Notes: a model not told the origin generated them from the sequence alone. A stretch of 64,000 nt of DNA from an uncultured Eubacteriales bacterium (GCA_905201895.1 CAJKPX010000007.1:7360-71359); one strand, 5' to 3'. Numbered from the stretch's first letter, positions 50,076 to 59,598 are shown. Numbers and translations are program-made.

Positions 50076-50206
50076 GACAGAAAAAGCATACGATGCAGAG
50101 CTCCGCAAATTGACGCTTGCGACAATTTGCCAAGAGCGTGCGCAGAGCAGGAACAGGCGACCTTGCACAGCATTTCCGCGCACGCTTGAGTTCGTAAATC
50201 TCTCCT
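50040..50206 (+). repeat. Structured intergenic repeat, copy A
   Basis: Terminator hairpin, 15-nt spacer, CGATGCAGAGCTCCGCAAA (50091-50109), a second hairpin GCAAATTG/CAATTTGC (50105-50130), GCCAAGAGCGTGC, and a CAGCATTTCCGCGCACGC end. Matches copy B at 50854-51014 in order and spacing. Confidence 0.75.
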
Positions 50207-50217
50207 TCTCCGCCAAA
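50191..50217 (+). other. Second tRNA-Ser 3' remnant (old attachment site)
   Basis: TTCGTAAATCTCTCCTTCTC continuing CGCCAAA repeats the last 22 bp of the tRNA core with a GT insertion. It marks an older integration or tandem insertion at the same tRNA. The terminator at 50225-50256 follows it. Confidence 0.8.
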
Positions 50218-50224
50218 CAAAAAC

Positions 50225-50256
50225 CGCAATTCCGATACAAAGGGATTGCGTTTTTT
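50225..50256 (+). terminator. Terminator after the tRNA remnant
   Basis: CGCAATTCC (50225-50233) / GGGATTGCG (50242-50250), 9 bp with one G.T pair, then TTTTTT. Confidence 0.8.
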
Positions 50257-50274
50257 GTATTTATGTGGTATAAT
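50246..50274 (+). promoter_or_regulatory. Promoter of the zincin gene
   Basis: TTGCGT (50246-50251), 17-nt spacer, TATAAT (50269-50274), overlapping the 3' arm of the preceding terminator. Confidence 0.7.
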
Positions 50275-50314
50275 AACATAATAATAATCAGTTGCGACGA
50301 AAGGAGGATACTTT

Positions 50315-50818
50315 ATGGCAAAACAATTTTTATGGATAACGAACACAGAAGAAAACATACGGTTTTATCGTGATTCCTCCCCTAAGTCCAACCTTTCGCT
50401 TCATTTTGCATCTGCTATTGATTGCGACACAAAGAAAAACATTTGCAGATTTGTTCGCTATTTAAGGAAAGAGTTTTTCTTCCCGATAAGATGCAATGTT
50501 TATTTTTGCAATCAAGAGAAGTTTCATTCCTCAAAGGGAGGTTATTGTTACGGCATCTTTTACTCTAATGAGGAAAGCACCGGGCGCATTTATCCGCAGA
50601 TATACATACCTGCAAATATGGATTTGTTTTCCGTTTATCATTCGCTCTCGCACGAGCTAACACATTATTTTCAGTGGTACTTTTTAGACGATAATAAAAA
50701 AGGGGACCGTTCGCTTGAAATCCAAGCGTCAAAATATGCGACTCGAATTTTAGAAGAATATTGTAACTACCGCTGTAAAGAGCCCGACAGTTCTTGCAAA
50801 TCTTGCCACGGACAATAA
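50315..50818 (+). CDS. Small zincin-like metalloprotease
   Basis: 167 aa. YHSLSHELTHYFQWYF has the HExxH zinc motif (HELTH) with a downstream EIQASKYATRILEE glutamate that could be the third ligand, the pattern of ImmA/SprT-type stand-alone metallopeptidases. N-terminal half beta-rich. AT-rich codon use relative to the host genes. Lies outside attR between two tRNA-remnant/repeat units, so it is probably left from an earlier element. RBS AAAGGAGG. Confidence 0.72.
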   Translation: MAKQFLWITNTEENIRFYRDSSPKSNLSLHFASAIDCDTKKNICRFVRYLRKEFFFPIRCNVYFCNQEKFHSSKGGYCYGIFYSNEESTGRIYPQIYIPANMDLFSVYHSLSHELTHYFQWYFLDDNKKGDRSLEIQASKYATRILEEYCNYRCKEPDSSCKSCHGQ

Positions 50819-50853
50819 TTTTGTATCAAAATTACAGTCATTAGCCAAGGAAT

Positions 50854-50888
50854 GAAGGTGTTACCGCTAGGTGACACCTTCATTTTTT
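50854..50888 (+). terminator. Terminator of the zincin gene (repeat B hairpin)
   Basis: GAAGGTGTTACC (50854-50865), GCTA loop, GGTGACACCTTC (50870-50881), 12 bp with one G.T pair, then ATTTTTT. Confidence 0.85.
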
Positions 50889-51014
50889 CGTGGTAAAAGT
50901 GCATGATGCAGAGCTCCGCAAAAGCCGCTAAAGGCGGCGTTGCCAGAGCGTGCTCAGAAATTGAGTAAAGGGCTACAACAGCATAACAGCGCACGCCGAA
51001 GTCCATAAACTCTT
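50854..51014 (+). repeat. Structured intergenic repeat, copy B
   Basis: Same order as copy A: terminator hairpin, 15-nt spacer, TGATGCAGAGCTCCGCAAA (50904-50922), second hairpin GCCGC/GCGGC (about 50923-50939), TTGCCAGAGCGTGC, ACAGCGCACGC end. Stem sequences differ but pairing is kept. Confidence 0.75.
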
Positions 51015-51034
51015 CTTGGTTTATCCCCTTTTCG

Positions 51035-51122
51035 CCATACTCTGCCACCGTCAAGCCACTTTTCCTCCCCTTTGTACCACACTCCGCCACCGTCAATCAC
51101 TCTCTGCCGCCGTCGGTCACTT
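51035..51122 (-). repeat. Imperfect ~36-40 bp tandem repeats
   Basis: On the minus strand the unit GACGGTGGC(A/G)GAGT with surrounding GTGG and AAAGGGG occurs twice fully (about 51035 to 51100) and once in part (GACGGCGGCAGAG near 51110). No coding sense is apparent. The rest of 51123-51288 holds only the weak promoter-like TATGATAAAAT at 51222. Confidence 0.6.
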
Positions 51123-51288
51123 TTTTGACATCTTGCACCACTTTTTTCCACCCCTCACCCCTTTTTCACCCCTCTTTTTTGAAATTTCACCCCTACGGGG
51201 TGGAGCAAAAATCGGGACGGTTATGATAAAATGATATCAGCAAAGAAGTTTGCCCAGATTCATTCTTGATTTGAAAGGAGCTTGTAAG

Positions 51289-54200
51289 ATGAAGAAAACG
51301 GGAAAAGCTTTACAAATGATGCTTGCCGTGCTGCTTTGCACGGCGCTGGCAATCGGCCTTTTGGCATTCACCGCGTCTGCGGGGACAACGGTTTCCTCGG
51401 TAACGGTGGACGGCAAAACGCTCAACGCCGCCACGCCCTATCTGGTGGATATCGGCTCGGGCTACGCGGTAGACGACGGAGAAACCCTGCTCGCTACCTA
51501 CAAGGCGGTTGCGCATTTTGACGTTGCAGGCGGTATCCTGACGCTGACCGACTACAACGGCGGCGCCATCTCCACCTCTGCCACAGGCGATCTCACGGTC
51601 AAGCTGGTTGGCGAGAACAACATCTCGCACCAGGCAGTTGGCATTGATATGCCCGAGGGTGGAAATCTGACGATCACCGCCGACAGTGCCGCGACACTGC
51701 ACATTCAAAACCAGCTTGCCATCGACCATGAATATGAGCCCCCCCACTACGTCGGCATCTCCAACAACTTTGAAGGCTCCTATGCGCCTGCCGGGAAATC
51801 GGGTGACAGCGTAACCATTATGGGCGCGGCATCGGTTTCGATTGAATCGACCAAAACCTACACCAGCGGCGGAGCCTACGGAATCGGTGCCTACGGTATG
51901 ATCTCGGTTTTGGGCAATGCAAGCCTGACAATCGAGGCAAACCACGTATATTCCAACATAGCGGCCGGCGTTTATTCTCTCGACAGCACGATCGTGATCA
52001 ACACCACGGGTGACGTTTCGATCACAGCTTGCGGCAAGCCCGGCTACGAGCGCGGTGAAAACATCTTCCGTGCATCGAGTATGCAGCTCGGTGCGGTTGG
52101 TAATATGACGCTGGATTGGACCTATCCGGAATTCTACAAAGAATGCGAGATCGAATACAGCGGCGATCTGACCGACGGCAACTATAAGATCGGCACGCTC
52201 CCCGACGATATGACCAGCAAGACCTATGCCTACAAGTTCCCCGTCACCGTTACGGGCGGTGTGGCAAAGGTGGACGGCGTGGAGGTTACCTCTGCGAGCA
52301 AGGGAGAGATTGTGACGGTCGAAGCCGACGCTCCCGAGGCGGGGATGACCTTTATGCAGTGGGGCACCACCGTGGGCGAGGTGACCTTTGCCGACGCAAC
52401 GGAGAGCACCACCACCTTCACGATGACCGGCGGCGCGGTTGAGCTGGAGTCCACCTACGAGCCGCTCTACGGGATCACCGTCAACCACGGCACGGCAAAC
52501 GTGAGCACGGCACCTGCAGGAACGATCGTGACCATCACGGCAGACGAGCCCGAATTGGGCTATCAGTTTGCAGGCTGGACGGTCACGGCGGGCGGCGTGA
52601 CACCGACGGATGCTGCCGCGATGACCACCTCCTTCCTGGTGGAATACAGTAACGTTGCCATCACGGCAACCTATGCCCCGATCAATTATAGCGTGACCGT
52701 GACCGACGGAACGGCAACGATCGACGAATCGCCGATCACCGAGGCAACGATCGAGGACACCGTGACCGTCACAGCAAACGATCCTGCCACGGGTTACGTC
52801 TTTCGGGAGTGGCAGATCAGCATGGGCAGCTGTACGATTGCCGATGCCACTGCCGCAACCACAACCTTTAGCGACCTTTCCTCCAACGTAATAATCGTTG
52901 CCACCTATGAAAAGGCAACCTTCACGGTCTCCACCGAGTACGCCACGGCAACCAAGGACGGCGATCCCGTGACCTCGGCGCAGATCGGCGACGTCTTCAC
53001 GATCACCGCGGAGGAGCGTGCAGGCGCAACCTTCAACGGTTGGAGCGTCAACGGCGGCTCGGTTGCGGGCGTCGACAGCACCACCACCTTCACGGCGGAC
53101 GGTACGGGCGATATCGTGATCACGGCACTTTATTCCTACACCGATTACAAGGTTTCGATCGAGGACGGCAAGGGCTACGTCAACCACATCGACAATGAGA
53201 TCACGGACGCGAACGTCGGCGAGGGTATTTATATCTCCGCGGATAGCCCTGCATCGGGATACGCCTTTATCCGTTGGGAAATCGTGAGCGGTGCGGTCAC
53301 ACTTGAGGATCCAACCTCCGACGTCACCTCCTTTACCATGACCGCGGGCGACGTGGTGCTGCGTGCGGTTTACGCCGAGATCGTTGAGCTGGATCGCTTG
53401 GACTTCACGATGGCAGCTCCCACGGTTGGCGCGCATCCGAGCTTTGCTCTGACATCTGCGGAGCCGACCAAATACGGCGTTGACACGGTTCGCATCTACC
53501 TCTATGAGGGGCTCTTCCCCGATCTGACCGACGAGGACGTCTACCTGCTCGGCAAGGGCTACGAGCTGGAGCTGCGCTTTGAACTTGAAAACGGCTACGA
53601 GCTTGCCGATGACGCCAAATTCTACGTCAACGGCGTGGAAATGACCAACAACGGTACCTACACCAAGCGCTATTATTTTGAATTTCCCGTACCGATCACC
53701 GTCACGGGCGGCAACGCATACGCAGACGGCGACCGCACCGAACAGATCACTGTGGGACGAAACCAATGGGTTTACCTCCGTGCAGACGAGGCTCCCGAGG
53801 GAAAGGTGTTCAAATATTGGAAGGTCCTCTCGGGCAACGTCACGATCAGCCAACCCACCAATGAGGAAACCTACTTCCAGATTGAGGAGGATGGTGTGGA
53901 GATCGTGGCGGTCTTTGCAACGCCGCTCGATGAAATGAGCTTCACCGTCCCCGATTTCGTGCGCGGTGAGAACGTCAACCTCACGGTCAACTCCGCCGAG
54001 CCCGAAAAGTATTGGGCGGAGAACGTGGTCATTGTGGTCTATTCTGTGAACATACCGCTCACCCCCTCCGACAAATATCTGCCGCTGACCGAATATAAGA
54101 TCAGCTTTGACGTGGTCACGGCAGACGGCTCGATCCTCACGAGCGAAACCGTGAAAACCCTCAACGGAAAAACGCTCTACGGCAACTACTACGAAAGCTC

Positions 54201-57200
54201 CCATTGGGGTTATCTTACAACGAGGGGAGCGGTCACCGTCACGGGTGGCACCGCCTACGCGGACTCCGAGCGCACCGAGGAGATCACCGAGGCCGAATCC
54301 AATGATTACGTCTACGTCTCCGCGGCAGCCCCTGCTCCCGGCAAGGTCTTTGCCAAATGGCTCGTCAAGAAGGGCGACATCTCCATTGATACCACGAGCA
54401 ACCAAGCCTCCTTCCGGATTTACGATGAGGAGGTCGAGCTGGAGGCGGTCTACGCCACCGTGCTGACCGAGGTCACGCTCACGGTTCCGAAGCCTGCGGT
54501 CGGAGATCTTGCAACCATTGAGATCACCTCTGCCGATCCCTCCAAATACACCGCCTCGCTCATCGAGTTCTATCTGTATTACGGCGGTCAAACGCTCCTG
54601 CCCACCGATCCGTTCTCGTATGGAGAAACCTGCGTGATGAAGTTTGAGATCCTTCCCGCAGAGGGCTATGCGGTAACGGAGGACACCGTTGTAACGGTGA
54701 ACGACGACGAAACCCATGCTTACGGCGGATACACCCTGCAGCGTTGGACATTCCAGCTTCCCAAATCCATCACCGTCACGGGCGGAACCGCCTACGCAAA
54801 CTCCGAGCGAACTGAGGAGATCGGAGAGCTTTACAACGCACAAAGCATCTATCTGAAGGCCGATCCCGCTCCCGAGGGCAAGAAATTCATGATGTGGAGG
54901 ATCAACGAGGACGGAAACGTTTTCTACCTGCACGCCGATCAAACAAGCACTTGGATTTCGGGCAAGGTGGTTACCGTCGAGTCGGTCTATGCCATTCCGA
55001 TCGAGAAGATCGAGCTCACCATGCCGCCCATAACGATTGGCAGCACTCCCATCACCACCATCACCGACGAGAGTGACCTCTATGACGCGGAGGTTGAGGG
55101 CTGGTACTACTATGACGAGGAAAGCACACGTCAGGAAATGCTTCCCACCGATACCTATCAGGCAAACATCATATACTACTGCAACTTCCGTATTCTGCCC
55201 ATTGAGGGATATCAGGTTCAATACAGCGGCACGACGCATCTGCTGAACGGAAAGCAGTTCAACACAAGCGGCTATGTCAGTGGCACGAATATCGTGGGTG
55301 GACGGCAGAGCTTTATGACTCTGGTACGCGTCACGATCAACGTCACGGGCGGTAAGCTCTATCTTGGCGGTGAGGAAACTAACGAAACGCAATTCCTCCC
55401 CGGAACGGTCCTGACGCTGGTGGCAGACGAGAGTCTTTTCCCCGAGGGACAGGTCTTCTACAACTGGTATAACTCCACCTCCAATTCTTCCTTGATCGGC
55501 TCTCCCGACACCAGACTCCCCAGCCTGACCTTTACGGTTGGTACGCCCTGGGCACTTGATCAGAGCGTCACGCTTGAGGCACGGTATCAGACGTTGACGA
55601 AGATCAACTACGGGCCGTACACCCAGGTACCGCACCCCACGGTTGGCGGCACCCCCTCCTACGATACCGACGTGCCGTCCTACCAAAACTATTACGGTGA
55701 AGTGCTGGGCTGGTATGAGGGTGAGACGCTGCTTGAGCCCACTCACGTGTTCGAGGAGGGCAAGGTCTACACCGTGAAGCTTCGTCTGACTCCCGCGGCA
55801 GGCTACCGTTTCCGCGACGCAGAGTATTACGATACCTATGAGCCTTATAATAGCTTCAACGGAACCCACGTAGACGGAATTCTCCTTGAGTGTGATGAGG
55901 ACGGTGCGTACATCGTCTTCACGGCATCGGTTCAAGCGAGACACCGTGAGGACAGCGCGTCTGTCACCGTGACCGCTCCCGTTGCGGGTAAGGCACCCGA
56001 CAAAACGGTGACCAAGAGCGCCGACACCTACTGCGACGTCGATTTTAAGATCTGGGAGGTTTACGATGAGGAAGCCGAAAAGTATCGCGAGATGCTGGAT
56101 GGCGAGCTCTTTGAGGTCGGCAAGACCTACCGCATCTCGGTTAATTTTACCACCAACGAAACGCACTACATTGATTTGCATGATCTGGAGGTGCTCATCA
56201 ACGGCACCGAGCCCTCATATAGGGGCGGCGGAACTGCCGCCGGCGGATATTCCACCTGCGGTTATTACCTGCAGTATACCGTGGAGGCAGGCGAGTCCTA
56301 CGATATCACGGTGGACGGCGGCTCGGCATCTGTCGAGGAAACACCCGTAACCGAGGTTGGCGGCGGCATTACGGTGACGATTACCGCGAACGCCCCCGAG
56401 GCAGGCAAGGTATTCAAGGAATGGCAGATCATCAGCGGCGAAAACGTATTTCTCGCGGATGCAACCGCAAGCACAACCACCTTCGTGATGCCCGCAGGCA
56501 ACGTCAGCATCAAAGCGGTCTACCGCAACACTCCGCACGCTATCACCGTCGAGGGCGGTGAGGCAAGCCTTGACGAGGCGGGCAGTGGCGAAACAATCAC
56601 CGTCATGGCAGATGATGCCCCCGACGGCAAGTATTTCGCGGGTTGGGAATGCATCAGCGGCGGCGTGACCTTTGCAGATGCAACCCAAAAGACCACCACC
56701 TTTGTGATGACGGGCGAGGCAGTAGAGGTCCGCGTCATTTGGGCAGATAAAATTTACCTGGAGGAGCTGACCCTCACGGTCAACAAGCCTGCAAACGGCG
56801 CGCTTCCCTCCGAGGAGATCACCTCGTCCGATCCTGCCAAGTATACGGCAACGCTTGATTATTGGTGGGATAACCTCAACAATCGAGAGATGGGCGCGGA
56901 GGATCGCTTCGCTTACGGTGTGAAGTACGGACTCGTCTTCCACCTTACGCTCGACGAAAAATACTATATCAATAGCAGCACCGTGGTGACAGTGAACGGT
57001 GAAACGTCGGGGTATTATTCCTCCAATCCTCCCTATCTGCATCGGTACGTAGATCTCCATGTTCCCGTTCCCATTACCGTGGAGGGCGGCGCGGCAACCA
57101 ATTCGTCGGACGTTACGATCACCGAACAGAAATATGGCAACATCGTGTATCTGGTGGTGGGCGACATCCCCGAGGGCAAGTCCTTCCTCCGTTGGGAGGT

Positions 57201-59523
57201 CGTCAGCGGCGGCGTTAGCATCAGCAACGTCAACCAAGCCAACGGCGCGTATTTCTACATGTACACCAGAGAGCCCGTTGTGATCCGCGCGATATTCCAG
57301 GACGTTCTTTATAACGTCACCGTCACAGGCGGCACGGCATCTCACACAACTGCCGCCGAAGGAACAACGGTCACTCTGACGGCGGGAGAGGCTCCTGCGG
57401 ATCATATCTTTGACAAGTGGGTCATCACAAGCGGATCGGTCACCTTTTCCGATGCCAACGCCGCCATCACCACCTTTACCATGCCCGCTGAGGCGGTAGC
57501 GGTCAAGGCGACCTATAAGGAAGTGGAAAAGATCCTTGTAACCGAGGTCAACGTCACCCTTGACGTTCCCGTGATTGGAGAGAAGCCCGACTTTACGGCT
57601 ACCCTTCCCAATTCCGCCAATTACAGCGTATCGGTCACGTGGGGGACCAGTGCCAACGGTTGGACGGCAATGACGGAGGATTCGGTATTTGAAAACGGCT
57701 TCTTCTATGAGGTCTGTATCACGGTCACGCCCTCCGAGGGCTACAAGGTGGATTCAACCACCGTTATAAAGCTGAACGGAACCGAAATCCTCGGCTCGGA
57801 CAACACCCGATACTACGGCTTCGCCTTCTGGAAAACGGTGGACGGTCCCGAGATCCCCGAGGATGCCGAGGAGATCACCGATCAGAATGCCACACCCTAT
57901 TCCTACGAAGGAAACACCGCCACCTACGATGCCGTCAACGGTTGGACGTCCGTGATTGACGTGGATGACTATTACTCGGCAGTCAACCTTGTGCTGAAGG
58001 CGGGAGACGTGGTGTACTATCAATTCTCGGGAGAGCCCTCGAGCAATGTCTATCTGTATGACTTTACAAGCGAAAAATGCACCGACCATTATGTGGAGGG
58101 ATATGAGGCGGTCTCCTCTCTCACGGGTGCCTTGGTCGCACCGGTAGATGGCACCTACACCTTTGAGTATTGGGCGTATCGCTCCATTCCCGTCAAGCTC
58201 TACGTGGTGAGAGCGGCTACGGGCGGCGTAACGGTACCGAACGGCGCCGAGGAGATCACCGATCAGAACGCCTCTGCCGCAACCAAAAACGAAAACACCG
58301 CCACCTACGATGTCACCAACGGTTGGACCGGCATTGACACCGGCTCCTACTACGATCTCTTTACCCTTGATCTGGAGGCAGGCGACACGCTTTACTACAG
58401 TATCAATGGCAGCACGCCGGCCATGCGTCTGTATGATGGCAACGGCATCTATCAATATTACTCATCGGATACCGTTCTGCCGAGTGTCGGACACATCGTG
58501 GTGCAGATCGACGGAACCTATACCTTTAGCGTCGACGATGAAAGCTTGACCACCGTCAAGGTGTACGTAGTGCGCGCAAGCGGCGAGGTACATACCCACG
58601 AAAACGGACAAAAGGTCAGCGGTCAGGCGGCAAGCTGTACCGCGGACGGTTGGAAGGACTATTACCAATGCTCTTGCGGTAAATTCTACACCGATGCAAA
58701 TTGCATGACGGAGATCACCGACCTCGTAGCATGGAAAGCGGGCGACGGTAAGATCGCAGGCGGTCACAGCTACGGCACGCTGATCGCGGCAACTGAAGCG
58801 AACTGCACCGAAACGGGAATGGCGGCGCACTATGAGTGCTCGGTTTGTCACAAGCTCTTTGACGAACAAAAGACTGAAAAAACCGCACAGCAGCTCACGG
58901 TTGAAACCAATAACAGTCACAGCTACGGCGCTTGGGCGTCGAACGGCGACGGCACGCACAGCCGCCTCTGCTCGCGCAACAACGCACACAAGGAAACGCT
59001 CAACTGCTCGGGCGGTAGCGCAACCTGCACCGCAAAGGCGGTCTGCACGACCTGCAACGTCGCTTACGGCAATTTCGCACCGCATAGCTTCGGCGATTGG
59101 TTGCGTGACGAGAATAACCACTGGAAAACATGCGCCTGCGGTGAAAAGAGCGGAAACGCTGCTCATGATTTCGGCTCCGATCTCGTCTGCGATACCTGCG
59201 GATACGAGAAACCGAGTTCCGACGAAACCACAGGTCCCGATGAAACCACAGGTCCCGATGAAACCACGGGTCCCGATGAAACCACAGGTTCCGACGAAAC
59301 CACGGGTCCCGATGAAACCACAGGCGACACTCCCAACGGTCAGTCCTCCACGGGCATGCCTGTTGGTGCCGTGGTTGGCATTGTAGTCGGATCGGCAACG
59401 GTTGCAGCTACGGGTGGCTTCGCTCTCTGGTGGTTCGCACTCAACAAGCGATCGGCGGCAGAGCTCGGTGCGGCATGCAAGCGCATCGTGGATGCTCTGA
59501 AGCAAAAATTACTGAAAAAATAA
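51289..59523 (+). CDS. 2744-aa surface protein with 13 InlB-B-like repeats
   Basis: Secreted and membrane-anchored adhesin-type protein. Start ATG 51289 behind GAAAGGAG. Signal peptide MKKTGKALQMMLAVLLCTAL to ASAG; carbohydrate/beta-helix-like N-domain to about residue 330; 13 divergent InlB-B/Flg_new_2 repeats (pattern TVTGGxA.., GxxVTVTADxPxxGxxFxxWxxxxG, TTTFxMP.. VxxxAxY); between them ~100-aa modules with 'L.F.VPxPxxGxxPxxxxTSAxPxKY'; two tandem AEEITDQNA domains; a Cys-rich region with CSCG/CSVC/CACG/CDTCGYE knuckles; six DETTG(P/S) repeats; one TM helix (GAVVGIVVGSATVAATGG) and a basic cytoplasmic tail. No LPXTG. Confidence 0.9.
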   Translation: MKKTGKALQMMLAVLLCTALAIGLLAFTASAGTTVSSVTVDGKTLNAATPYLVDIGSGYAVDDGETLLATYKAVAHFDVAGGILTLTDYNGGAISTSATGDLTVKLVGENNISHQAVGIDMPEGGNLTITADSAATLHIQNQLAIDHEYEPPHYVGISNNFEGSYAPAGKSGDSVTIMGAASVSIESTKTYTSGGAYGIGAYGMISVLGNASLTIEANHVYSNIAAGVYSLDSTIVINTTGDVSITACGKPGYERGENIFRASSMQLGAVGNMTLDWTYPEFYKECEIEYSGDLTDGNYKIGTLPDDMTSKTYAYKFPVTVTGGVAKVDGVEVTSASKGEIVTVEADAPEAGMTFMQWGTTVGEVTFADATESTTTFTMTGGAVELESTYEPLYGITVNHGTANVSTAPAGTIVTITADEPELGYQFAGWTVTAGGVTPTDAAAMTTSFLVEYSNVAITATYAPINYSVTVTDGTATIDESPITEATIEDTVTVTANDPATGYVFREWQISMGSCTIADATAATTTFSDLSSNVIIVATYEKATFTVSTEYATATKDGDPVTSAQIGDVFTITAEERAGATFNGWSVNGGSVAGVDSTTTFTADGTGDIVITALYSYTDYKVSIEDGKGYVNHIDNEITDANVGEGIYISADSPASGYAFIRWEIVSGAVTLEDPTSDVTSFTMTAGDVVLRAVYAEIVELDRLDFTMAAPTVGAHPSFALTSAEPTKYGVDTVRIYLYEGLFPDLTDEDVYLLGKGYELELRFELENGYELADDAKFYVNGVEMTNNGTYTKRYYFEFPVPITVTGGNAYADGDRTEQITVGRNQWVYLRADEAPEGKVFKYWKVLSGNVTISQPTNEETYFQIEEDGVEIVAVFATPLDEMSFTVPDFVRGENVNLTVNSAEPEKYWAENVVIVVYSVNIPLTPSDKYLPLTEYKISFDVVTADGSILTSETVKTLNGKTLYGNYYESSHWGYLTTRGAVTVTGGTAYADSERTEEITEAESNDYVYVSAAAPAPGKVFAKWLVKKGDISIDTTSNQASFRIYDEEVELEAVYATVLTEVTLTVPKPAVGDLATIEITSADPSKYTASLIEFYLYYGGQTLLPTDPFSYGETCVMKFEILPAEGYAVTEDTVVTVNDDETHAYGGYTLQRWTFQLPKSITVTGGTAYANSERTEEIGELYNAQSIYLKADPAPEGKKFMMWRINEDGNVFYLHADQTSTWISGKVVTVESVYAIPIEKIELTMPPITIGSTPITTITDESDLYDAEVEGWYYYDEESTRQEMLPTDTYQANIIYYCNFRILPIEGYQVQYSGTTHLLNGKQFNTSGYVSGTNIVGGRQSFMTLVRVTINVTGGKLYLGGEETNETQFLPGTVLTLVADESLFPEGQVFYNWYNSTSNSSLIGSPDTRLPSLTFTVGTPWALDQSVTLEARYQTLTKINYGPYTQVPHPTVGGTPSYDTDVPSYQNYYGEVLGWYEGETLLEPTHVFEEGKVYTVKLRLTPAAGYRFRDAEYYDTYEPYNSFNGTHVDGILLECDEDGAYIVFTASVQARHREDSASVTVTAPVAGKAPDKTVTKSADTYCDVDFKIWEVYDEEAEKYREMLDGELFEVGKTYRISVNFTTNETHYIDLHDLEVLINGTEPSYRGGGTAAGGYSTCGYYLQYTVEAGESYDITVDGGSASVEETPVTEVGGGITVTITANAPEAGKVFKEWQIISGENVFLADATASTTTFVMPAGNVSIKAVYRNTPHAITVEGGEASLDEAGSGETITVMADDAPDGKYFAGWECISGGVTFADATQKTTTFVMTGEAVEVRVIWADKIYLEELTLTVNKPANGALPSEEITSSDPAKYTATLDYWWDNLNNREMGAEDRFAYGVKYGLVFHLTLDEKYYINSSTVVTVNGETSGYYSSNPPYLHRYVDLHVPVPITVEGGAATNSSDVTITEQKYGNIVYLVVGDIPEGKSFLRWEVVSGGVSISNVNQANGAYFYMYTREPVVIRAIFQDVLYNVTVTGGTASHTTAAEGTTVTLTAGEAPADHIFDKWVITSGSVTFSDANAAITTFTMPAEAVAVKATYKEVEKILVTEVNVTLDVPVIGEKPDFTATLPNSANYSVSVTWGTSANGWTAMTEDSVFENGFFYEVCITVTPSEGYKVDSTTVIKLNGTEILGSDNTRYYGFAFWKTVDGPEIPEDAEEITDQNATPYSYEGNTATYDAVNGWTSVIDVDDYYSAVNLVLKAGDVVYYQFSGEPSSNVYLYDFTSEKCTDHYVEGYEAVSSLTGALVAPVDGTYTFEYWAYRSIPVKLYVVRAATGGVTVPNGAEEITDQNASAATKNENTATYDVTNGWTGIDTGSYYDLFTLDLEAGDTLYYSINGSTPAMRLYDGNGIYQYYSSDTVLPSVGHIVVQIDGTYTFSVDDESLTTVKVYVVRASGEVHTHENGQKVSGQAASCTADGWKDYYQCSCGKFYTDANCMTEITDLVAWKAGDGKIAGGHSYGTLIAATEANCTETGMAAHYECSVCHKLFDEQKTEKTAQQLTVETNNSHSYGAWASNGDGTHSRLCSRNNAHKETLNCSGGSATCTAKAVCTTCNVAYGNFAPHSFGDWLRDENNHWKTCACGEKSGNAAHDFGSDLVCDTCGYEKPSSDETTGPDETTGPDETTGPDETTGSDETTGPDETTGDTPNGQSSTGMPVGAVVGIVVGSATVAATGGFALWWFALNKRSAAELGAACKRIVDALKQKLLKK
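59221..59328 (+). repeat. 18-bp tandem repeat, six copies (DETTGP)
   Basis: Units start at 59221, 59239, 59257, 59275, 59293 and 59311. Encodes DETTG(P/S/D). A stalk-like linker before the membrane helix; copy number could vary. Confidence 0.95.
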
Positions 59524-59552
59524 GCAATTCGCCCTTCGGGGTAAGGTTGCGG

Positions 59553-59580
59553 GGGGCTGTCTCAAGCTTGAGACAGCCCC
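59553..59580 (+). repeat. Perfect 28-bp palindrome after the surface-protein gene
   Basis: GGGGCTGTCTCAAG / CTTGAGACAGCCCC. Forms a 14-bp hairpin without T-run, directly behind the stop codon; may stabilise the mRNA 3' end together with the following terminator. Confidence 0.85.
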
Positions 59581-59598
59581 TCTTAAAAAACGAACGAC

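Noticed and set aside
49984..51096. Short minus-strand open frames over the structured repeats
   Set aside because: Weak evidence as genes: they run through terminator hairpins and tRNA remnant. Their similarity is kept as a finding on the repeats, not as CDS.
51310..56181. Long antisense open frames (up to 1623 codons) opposite the surface-protein gene
   Set aside because: They arise from strong codon bias and repeats in the sense gene (few stops in the mirror frame), have no RBS, no domain, and translate to mirrored repeats.
59553..59580. 28-bp palindrome as insertion-sequence end or phage site
   Set aside because: No second copy or transposase; its place behind a stop codon next to a terminator is enough.
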